The notes under the pieces were generated by a model. The model did not search any database, was not told where the DNA came from, and was given only the letters and a program-made list of their open reading frames with translations. Positions 58,429 through 64,000 of a stretch of 64,000 bases of DNA are shown piece by piece; position 1 is the first letter of the stretch, and each line of letters starts with the position of its first letter. Origin of the DNA: Bradymonas sp963697525 (GTDB lineage: Bacteria > Myxococcota_A > Bradymonadia > Bradymonadales > Bradymonadaceae); contig OY969087.1 in NCBI GenBank assembly GCA_963697525.1, positions 992,001 to 1,056,000 on the forward strand. Reading direction: 5' to 3'. The position numbers and the translations under genes were made by a program.

Positions 58429-59709
58429 ATGAGTGAAAAGATTGCCGTCATCGGCTTGGGATACGTGGGATTACCCATCGCGCTGGCATTTGGCCGTGCG
58501 TTCGACGGCGTCCTCGGTTTCGACATCGACGCCCGACGCATCGAGACGCTTCGCGCTGGCAACGACAAGCAGGGAGAAGTGTCTGCCGAAGAATTGGAGG
58601 CGTCGCGCGTGCACTTTACGAGCGATTCGGCGGATCTCACCCAGGCGAATTTCTACGTAGTGACCGTGCCCACGCCCATCGACGATGCCCATCAGCCGGA
58701 TTTGAGCTTGGTGCGCGCCGCTTGTCGTACAGTGGGGCAGAGCCTGTCGCCGGGTGACGTCGTTGTCTTCGAGTCCACCGTCTATCCCGGGGTGACCCGC
58801 GAAATTTGTGGGCCGTTGCTCGCCGAGGTCTCGGGCCTGCGCCAGGGCGTCGGTTTCAAGCTCGGCTACTCCCCCGAGCGAATCAATCCCGGTGATACCG
58901 AGCACCGATTGGAGTCGATAGCCAAAGTGGTCTCCGCCGAGGACGACGAGAGCCTGGAACGGGTAGCGGCGGCCTACGCCGCGATCATCTCGGCGGGCGT
59001 TCATCGTGCCCCCTCCATCGAGGTGGCCGAGAGTGCCAAGGTCATCGAGAATACCCAACGCGATCTGAATATCGCGCTGATGAACGAGTTGGCGATCATC
59101 TTCGACCGCCTCGGCGTGCGCACCAAGGACGTGCTCGATGCGGCGGGCACCAAGTGGAACTTCTTGAAGTTTACTCCGGGGTTGGTCGGCGGTCACTGCA
59201 TCGGCGTCGATCCCTATTACCTGACCCACAAGGCCGAGTCGGTCGGCTACCACCCGCAGGTTATCCTCGGCGGGCGGCGCATCAACGATGGCATGAGCCG
59301 GTTCGTCGCCCAAAAGCTTGTCAAATTGCTCATCGGCCAGGGCAAACGCGTCAACAATGCGCGCGTGGGCCTGCTGGGGCTGACGTTTAAGGCCAACGTG
59401 CGTGACATTCGCAACAGCCGCGTGCCCGAGATCGTCGAGGAGTTGAATGACTTCGGGATTCAGTGCATGGTACACGACCCGCTGGCCGACGCCGAGGATG
59501 CCCGCAAGCATTACGCCATCGATCTGGTCGATCTGGACGCCTTGAGTGATCTGGACGCGCTGGTCGTGGCCGTGGCCCATGACTCTTTCCGAGAGATGGG
59601 CGCAGCCGCCTTGGCCGAGATGCTCCAAGACAACGGCGTGCTGGTCGATATCAAGTCCGTGCTCGACCCGGAGGATGTCGCCGAACCGATGGTCTATTGG
59701 AGTTTGTAA
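58429..59709 (+). CDS. Nucleotide-sugar dehydrogenase (TviB/WbpO-like)
   Basis: 426 residues from ATG 58429 (GGAGAG nine bases upstream); an in-frame ATG at 58390 overlaps the previous stop. KIAVIGLGYVGLPIALAFGR, VVTVPTPIDDAHQPDLS, FESTVYPGVTREICGP and FTPGLVGGHCIGVDPYYLTHKAESVGYHPQVILGGRRIND are the TviB/VipA/WbpO pattern. It likely oxidises UDP-GalNAc or UDP-GlcNAc at C6. It forms a pair with the next gene (WbpP/TviC-like), which supplies the 4-epimerisation, as in Pseudomonas aeruginosa O6 and the Vi antigen. Confidence 0.93.
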   Translation: MSEKIAVIGLGYVGLPIALAFGRAFDGVLGFDIDARRIETLRAGNDKQGEVSAEELEASRVHFTSDSADLTQANFYVVTVPTPIDDAHQPDLSLVRAACRTVGQSLSPGDVVVFESTVYPGVTREICGPLLAEVSGLRQGVGFKLGYSPERINPGDTEHRLESIAKVVSAEDDESLERVAAAYAAIISAGVHRAPSIEVAESAKVIENTQRDLNIALMNELAIIFDRLGVRTKDVLDAAGTKWNFLKFTPGLVGGHCIGVDPYYLTHKAESVGYHPQVILGGRRINDGMSRFVAQKLVKLLIGQGKRVNNARVGLLGLTFKANVRDIRNSRVPEIVEELNDFGIQCMVHDPLADAEDARKHYAIDLVDLDALSDLDALVVAVAHDSFREMGAAALAEMLQDNGVLVDIKSVLDPEDVAEPMVYWSL

Positions 59710-59775
59710 TCGGTGTGCCGGCAAGTCGCCGGCGCGTCGAACGCTCGATTTTGATCCTGTCGAACGAGGCAATAA

Positions 59776-60711
59776 GTGCATTATTTGATCACGGGAATCG
59801 CCGGGTTCATCGGCAGCAACCTCGCGGTGAGGTTGCTCGAAGACGGCCACCGGGTGAGGGGCATCGACAACCTGTCGACGGGCCGCATGGAGAATATCGC
59901 GCCGTTCCTCGGCGATCTCGAGTTCATCGAGGGAGACATTCGCGACCTCGACATGTGCCGGAAAGCATGTGAGGGGGTCGACCGGGTGTTGCATCAGGCC
60001 GCTTTGGGCTCGGTGCCCCGCTCGGTCAAGGACCCGGTGGCCACCCACGAATCCAACGCCACCGGTACGCTGAATATGCTCGTCGCCAGCCACGGGGCGG
60101 AAGTCGAATCCTTTGTGTTTGCGGCGAGCAGCTCGGCGTACGGCAACACCGAGGAGCTTCCCAAGCACGAGGGGATGGAGCCGCGCCCGCTCAGCCCCTA
60201 CGCGGTCACCAAGGTCGCCTGTGAGCACTACTTGAAGGTGTTCGCGCAGATCTATGGACTCAACACGGTGGGGTTGCGCTACTTCAATATCTTTGGGCCG
60301 CGCCAGGATCCCAACGGCGCCTATGCGGCCGTTATCCCGAAGTTCATCGACTGCATGCAAGCCGACACCGCGCCCACCATCTATGGCGACGGTGAGCAGA
60401 CCCGCGACTTTACGTTTATTGACAACGCCGTGCAGGCCAACTTGAAGGCAGCTGAGCGCGCCCCGCAGGTGGCCGGGGAGATCTTCAACATCGGCTGCGG
60501 CGAGCGCGTCTCGCTTACGACCCTGTTCGAGCATCTCGCTGAATTTATTGGCTTTGAGGGGCGCCCGATCCATGGTGATCCTCGCGCGGGCGACGTCCGC
60601 GACAGCCTCGCCGATATTTCAAAGGCCCGCCAGCGGTTGGGCTACGAGCCCACCGTCGATGTTCGGGAAGGGTTGCAGCGTACCGTCGAGTGGTATCTGG
60701 CTCGCCGTTGA
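59776..60711 (+). CDS. UDP-N-acetylglucosamine 4-epimerase (WbpP/TviC-like)
   Basis: 311 residues from GTG 59776 with GAGG six bases upstream. HYLITGIAGFIGSNLAVRLL, VDRVLHQAALGSVPRSVKDP, SSSAYGNTEELPK, YAVTKVACEHYL (Tyr-x-x-x-Lys) and YFNIFGPRQDPNGAYAAVIP are typical of WbpP/TviC. It interconverts UDP-GlcNAc and UDP-GalNAc, or their uronic acids, and works with the preceding dehydrogenase to make UDP-GalNAcA. The flippase begins two bases after its stop. Confidence 0.94.
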   Translation: MHYLITGIAGFIGSNLAVRLLEDGHRVRGIDNLSTGRMENIAPFLGDLEFIEGDIRDLDMCRKACEGVDRVLHQAALGSVPRSVKDPVATHESNATGTLNMLVASHGAEVESFVFAASSSAYGNTEELPKHEGMEPRPLSPYAVTKVACEHYLKVFAQIYGLNTVGLRYFNIFGPRQDPNGAYAAVIPKFIDCMQADTAPTIYGDGEQTRDFTFIDNAVQANLKAAERAPQVAGEIFNIGCGERVSLTTLFEHLAEFIGFEGRPIHGDPRAGDVRDSLADISKARQRLGYEPTVDVREGLQRTVEWYLARR

Positions 60712-60712
60712 G

Positions 60713-62083
60713 ATGATGCGAGACCTGCTCAAAGATGCTACCGACCGGCTCAAAAGGAGCTGGCGCGCCGATGACAGCAGCTTGACGCGCGCCGCGAGTA
60801 GCTCGTTCGCCGCCAAGCTCGTGGGCGCCGTCGTCGGCTTCGGAGCGCATATCGCGTTGGCCCGCCTGCTCGGCGCGCATGCCTATGGCTCGTACGTCTA
60901 CGTGCTCACGTGGTTGAATGTCTTGGTCTTGCTGGGACTCTGGGGCTCCAACACTGCGATTATGAGGTTCGTGCCCGAATATCGGGCGACCCAACGTTGG
61001 GGGCTGCTTCGGGGCTTTCTCCATCGCAGCGCCCAAGGGGTGCTGGTCGCATCGGTGATCATCGCCTTGACCGGTGCAATCGTTCTCGAGTTGTTGTTCC
61101 ACGCCATTCCAGAGCCGCTGCGGCTGACGTTTCTGGTGGGGATGGCGGCGCTTCCCTTCCTCGCGTTCATCAAGCTTACGGCCGGCGGGCTTCGTGCGGT
61201 CAAGCGCGCTGCGCCGGCGCTGTCCATCGAGACGATCATCCGGCCCCTTCTACTGGTGACGGCGGCGGCCGCGCTTTACTGGTTTCTCGATGGGCGGTTG
61301 TCGTCGGCGCTCACCATGGGGCTGTTCTTAACGGCGACGGCGCTCAGCGCCATTGTGGGGCTGCGCTGGTTGATCCGGGAGTTGCCCCACGAGATTTGGA
61401 ACGTTACGCCGGCGTTCGAGACCGCTAATTGGTTTCGCACGGCCGCGCCCATGTTCATGATGGCAGGCATGTATATGATCTTGAATCGCACCGACGTGCT
61501 CATGATCGGCGCCCTGCTCCACTCGACCCAGGCGGGTATTTACGCGGCCGCCATGCGAATCGCGACCCTCGGGACCTTCGGTTTGACTGCCATCAATGTC
61601 GTGGCGGCGCCGCTCATCTCCGAACTCTACAGCACGAAGCAGCTCGGCGAACTTCAGCGTGTCCTCAAGAAGGCCGCCGCCGGCGTCTTTGTGGTGACGA
61701 CCGTTTCTTGCATCCCCTTGGCCGCGCTCGGTCGCCCGATCCTGTCCCTTTTTGGGCCGAATTTTGCGGTGGCCTATGCCCCTCTGCTCGTGCTGCTCGG
61801 GGGGCATGTCTTCAACGCGCTATCGGGGTCGGTCGGATTCCTGATGTCCATGACCGGCCACCAGGTTCAGGCGGCGCGGATCATCGCGGTGAGTGCGGTG
61901 CTCAACATCATTCTCAACTGGATCTTGGTGCCTCGTTTCCACCTGCTCGGCGCGGCGGTCGCGACGGTCATCACCATGTTGTTATGGAACGTCGTGATGT
62001 TGATATGGGTCGTCACCAAGCTCAAGATCAACCCCACGATTTTTCCTTTCAGGCCATCGGCTGCGGGAGTCGGCAGTGATTGA
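60713..62083 (+). CDS. Polysaccharide flippase (Wzx-like)
   Basis: 456 residues from ATG 60713 (a second ATG at 60716). It is a polytopic membrane protein of the MATE/MOP flippase superfamily with about 12-14 segments; SSLTRAASSSFAAKLVGAVVGFG near the start, MFMMAGMYMILNRTDVLMIGALLHSTQAGIY and GRPILSLFGPNFAVAYAPLLVLL are typical. It would move the undecaprenyl-linked repeat unit across the inner membrane for the Wzy and Wzc proteins encoded in this locus. It overlaps the next frame by eight bases. Confidence 0.92.
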   Translation: MMRDLLKDATDRLKRSWRADDSSLTRAASSSFAAKLVGAVVGFGAHIALARLLGAHAYGSYVYVLTWLNVLVLLGLWGSNTAIMRFVPEYRATQRWGLLRGFLHRSAQGVLVASVIIALTGAIVLELLFHAIPEPLRLTFLVGMAALPFLAFIKLTAGGLRAVKRAAPALSIETIIRPLLLVTAAAALYWFLDGRLSSALTMGLFLTATALSAIVGLRWLIRELPHEIWNVTPAFETANWFRTAAPMFMMAGMYMILNRTDVLMIGALLHSTQAGIYAAAMRIATLGTFGLTAINVVAAPLISELYSTKQLGELQRVLKKAAAGVFVVTTVSCIPLAALGRPILSLFGPNFAVAYAPLLVLLGGHVFNALSGSVGFLMSMTGHQVQAARIIAVSAVLNIILNWILVPRFHLLGAAVATVITMLLWNVVMLIWVVTKLKINPTIFPFRPSAAGVGSD

Positions 62084-63072
62084 ATCCGTATATATTACCG
62101 GCGGGCAACAGCGCCCGGGAGCGTTCTTCCGCGACGAGTGGAGCTGCTTTGGGCGGGGGCTGATTGTCCGCGTCGATTGCCGCACGCGCACGGCGTATCC
62201 CGTGACCGATTACATTTCGCCGACGGAGAATCGACCGGAAGACAACGCGTCGGTGCTTTTCAAAGCAGGCGCGATTCGCGGCGACGAGCTCTTTGTGTGC
62301 ACCCAAACCGAGGTGCTAATCTACTCGGTGACAGACTTTTCGCTGACCAACTGTATCTCGTTGCCGTGCTTCAACGACGTTCACCATGTCTGCCCCACCG
62401 ATCGGGATACGCTGTTGGTCGCCGTTACCGGCCTAGACATGGTCGTCGAACTCGAACGCAACGGGGACATCGTGCGGGAGTGGGGCGTGCTGGGCAAGGC
62501 GCCGTGGGATGTCTACGACGACAGCCTCGACTATCGCAAAGTGCTGACGACGAAGCCCCATGCGTCCCATCCCAATTACACGTTCGAACTCGACGGCGAG
62601 GTTTGGGCGACGCGTCTCAAGCAAAAGGACAGCGTCTGCCTTACCTCGTCTGACAAGCGATTGGCCATTGATGTAGGGCGTCCCCATGATGGCAACGTCA
62701 AAGATGGCAGGGTCTACTTCACCACCGTGGACGGGCAGATCGTCGTTTTTGACGCCGCGTCTTGTGAGCGCATTCGCACAGGTCGACCTCAACGAGTTCT
62801 CGCAGAGCGCCAGGGCGCTAGGCTGGTGCCGCGGCCTGCACGTGATCAGCGAAGATCGCGTCTTAGTTGGCTTCTCGCGGCTTCGCCCGAGCAAAGTGCG
62901 TGAGAACCTACGCTGGCTGCGACATCGCTTCGGCATGTCTGACCACAGTGGCGAAGCGCCCACCAGGATCGCGTTGTATCACCTCGACGGCGGCTTGGAG
63001 TGGGAGGTGGATCTGGAAGATCTGGGGTTGAACGCGTTGTTTTCCATTCTCCCCGCTCCTGTCGGCGCCTGA
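62076..63072 (+). pseudogene. Frameshifted gene of unknown function in the sugar operon
   Basis: GTG 62076, overlapping the flippase stop, opens a frame that reads plausible protein (SVYITGGQQRPGAFFRDEWS, DVHHVCPTDRDTLLVAV, VTGLDMVVELERNGDIV, DGQIVVFDAASCERIRT) and then loses sense. The plausible sequence continues in the next frame from about 62782 as VDLNEFSQSARALGWCRGLHV and ALYHLDGGLEWEVDLEDL, ending at 63072. One extra G at the GG dinucleotide 62781-62782 explains it. Beta-propeller-like repeats are suggested by regular spacing, but no family is recognised. It may be a real lesion or a sequencing error. Its position between the flippase and the amidotransferase suggests a role in the same glycan. 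Confidence 0.65.
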
Positions 63073-63136
63073 AGGATTTGGCGAATAGGCGCGAACTTAT
63101 GTCGCGCGTGTCAGCAGTCTAAGAGGTACTTCCCAA

Positions 63137-64000
63137 GTGTGCGGACTCACTGGAAAATTGGCGTTTCGTGGCGTTCAGGTCGAACGTCGCACCATCAAAC
63201 GGATGAACGATCGCCTCATCCATCGCGGGCCCGATGACTGCGGCGTCTACTGCTCGGGTCCCGTCGGCCTAGGTCAGCGCCGGCTCGCCATTATCGATGT
63301 GCGCCCCGAGGCGGCAGCGCCGCTGTCCAATGAGGACCGCACGATTTGGGTCACGTACAACGGCGAGATCTACAACCATCGCAGTTTGCGTCAGGATCTG
63401 GAGGCGCTCGGCCACCAGTTTCGAACGGGCACGGATACCGAAGTGCTGGTCCATCTTTACGAAGAGTACGGGACGGAGTGTCTGTCGTATCTTCGGGGCA
63501 TGTTCGCGTTCGCCATTTGGGACGGACCGAAACAACGGTTGTTCGCCGCCCGCGATCGCATGGGTCAAAAGCCGTTCTTCTATTCCCACGGCCCCAACGC
63601 GCTGATCTTTGCCTCCGAGATCAAGGCGCTTTTGGACGAGCCGGAGGTGTCGCGACAGCCGAATTTTGCGGCGCTGGATGCCTTTTTGTCCCTGCAATAT
63701 GTTCCGTCTCCGGCGACGGCTTTCGTAGACGTTCGCAAGCTTGCTCCCGGGCATTTCCTCGTGTGTGGCGCCGATGGGCAGTTGCACGTCGAGCGTTATT
63801 GGTACCCGCGGCCGCAGGTAAAAACCGGTGCGTCTCGCGAGTGGCTCTTGGAGATGATCCGTGAGAAATATCGCGAAGCCGTCCGGCTGAGGATGGAGTC
63901 CGACGTCCCGCTTGGCGCACTCTTGAGCGGCGGTATCGACTCCGGCGCCACGGTCGCCATGATGGCGCAGCACAGCGATCGGCCGGTCAAGACCTTTACG
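63137..64000 (+). CDS. Asparagine-synthase-like amidotransferase (WbpS/AsnB type), 3' truncated by window
   Basis: 288 residues are visible, starting at GTG 63137 (AGAGGTA about nine bases upstream); it continues beyond base 64000. The N-terminal glutaminase domain begins with the catalytic Cys2 (MCGLTGKLAFRG) and has IHRGPDDCG and TYNGEIYNH. The second domain shows the PP-loop LSGGIDSG. In polysaccharide loci such enzymes amidate uronic acids, as WbpS does next to WbpO and WbpP in P. aeruginosa O6; the WbpO- and WbpP-like genes four and three genes upstream make that role likely, but AsnB proper cannot be excluded. Confidence 0.93.
   Translation, partial: MCGLTGKLAFRGVQVERRTIKRMNDRLIHRGPDDCGVYCSGPVGLGQRRLAIIDVRPEAAAPLSNEDRTIWVTYNGEIYNHRSLRQDLEALGHQFRTGTDTEVLVHLYEEYGTECLSYLRGMFAFAIWDGPKQRLFAARDRMGQKPFFYSHGPNALIFASEIKALLDEPEVSRQPNFAALDAFLSLQYVPSPATAFVDVRKLAPGHFLVCGADGQLHVERYWYPRPQVKTGASREWLLEMIREKYREAVRLRMESDVPLGALLSGGIDSGATVAMMAQHSDRPVKTFT

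Overview
The window is 64 kb of high-GC, gene-dense bacterial chromosome. Several traits point to a predatory or social deltaproteobacterial lineage of the Myxococcota/Bradymonadales type: two large secreted proteins end in Cys-hydrophobic-Arg tails like the MYXO-CTERM sorting signal, one carries a MopE-type metal-binding motif, there are triple-thioredoxin lipoproteins, and short tandem repeats are abundant. This taxonomic placement is inference; no rRNA or marker gene is present to confirm it.

Layout. 1-5 kb: a partial PAS-GGDEF-EAL cyclic-di-GMP protein, a DUF4168-like envelope protein, an aldo/keto reductase, a zinc alcohol dehydrogenase and a frameshifted secreted protein. 5-12.6 kb (minus strand): cysteine desulfurase, a DUF4241 protein, the glycolytic set gap-pgk-tpiA, and dnaX. 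12.7-24.6 kb (minus strand): a large secreted MopE-motif protein, a lipoprotein, a DUF1015 protein, three consecutive paralogues each with three DsbA-like thioredoxin domains, and a small secreted protein. 24.7-27.3 kb: a family-2 glycosyltransferase and WbpB- and WbpD-like nucleotide-sugar enzymes. 27.3-35.1 kb: an island with a SEC-C protein facing away from a four-gene set (unknown protein, two BrxC/BrxD-type ATPases, BrxHI/Lhr-like helicase), with a probable MITE between the two ATPase genes. 35.2-36.5 kb: the WbpE-like aminotransferase that completes the WbpB/D pair on the other side of the island. 36.8-39.7 kb: cysD and a cysN-cysC fusion. 39.8-64 kb: a long surface-polysaccharide locus (WbpA-like dehydrogenase, WecA-like initiating transferase, Wzc-like tyrosine kinase, Wzy-like polymerase, WecB, WecC, APS reductase, several SDR enzymes, UDP-sulfoquinovose synthase, WbpO/WbpP-like pair, Wzx flippase, and a partial AsnB/WbpS-like amidotransferase). 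A 1198-residue FG-GAP protein is embedded in it.

How the genes fit together. Most of the right half and part of the middle build one acidic, nitrogen- and perhaps sulfonate-rich surface glycan. WbpA-, WbpB-, WbpE-, WbpD- and WecB-like enzymes can make UDP-ManNAc(3NAc)A or a relative. WecB and WecC make UDP-ManNAcA. WbpO- and WbpP-like enzymes make UDP-GalNAcA, which the AsnB-like enzyme may amidate. CysD, CysNC and APS reductase activate and reduce sulfate to sulfite, the sulfur donor for UDP-sulfoquinovose synthase. WecA, Wzx, Wzy and Wzc would start, flip, polymerise and control the chain.

The two most unusual things are (i) the BREX-like ATPase/ATPase/helicase module without the PglX methylase or PglZ, placed inside the sugar locus, and (ii) repeat insertions in coding sequence: a duplicated 108-bp palindromic CACAGAGG-type element in frame in the WbpE-like gene, and an in-frame expanded microsatellite in the WbpA-like gene. 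Both proteins would have normal family length without the insert. Start sites were chosen from ribosome-binding sites and family N-termini where possible; function calls are from motif recognition by eye.
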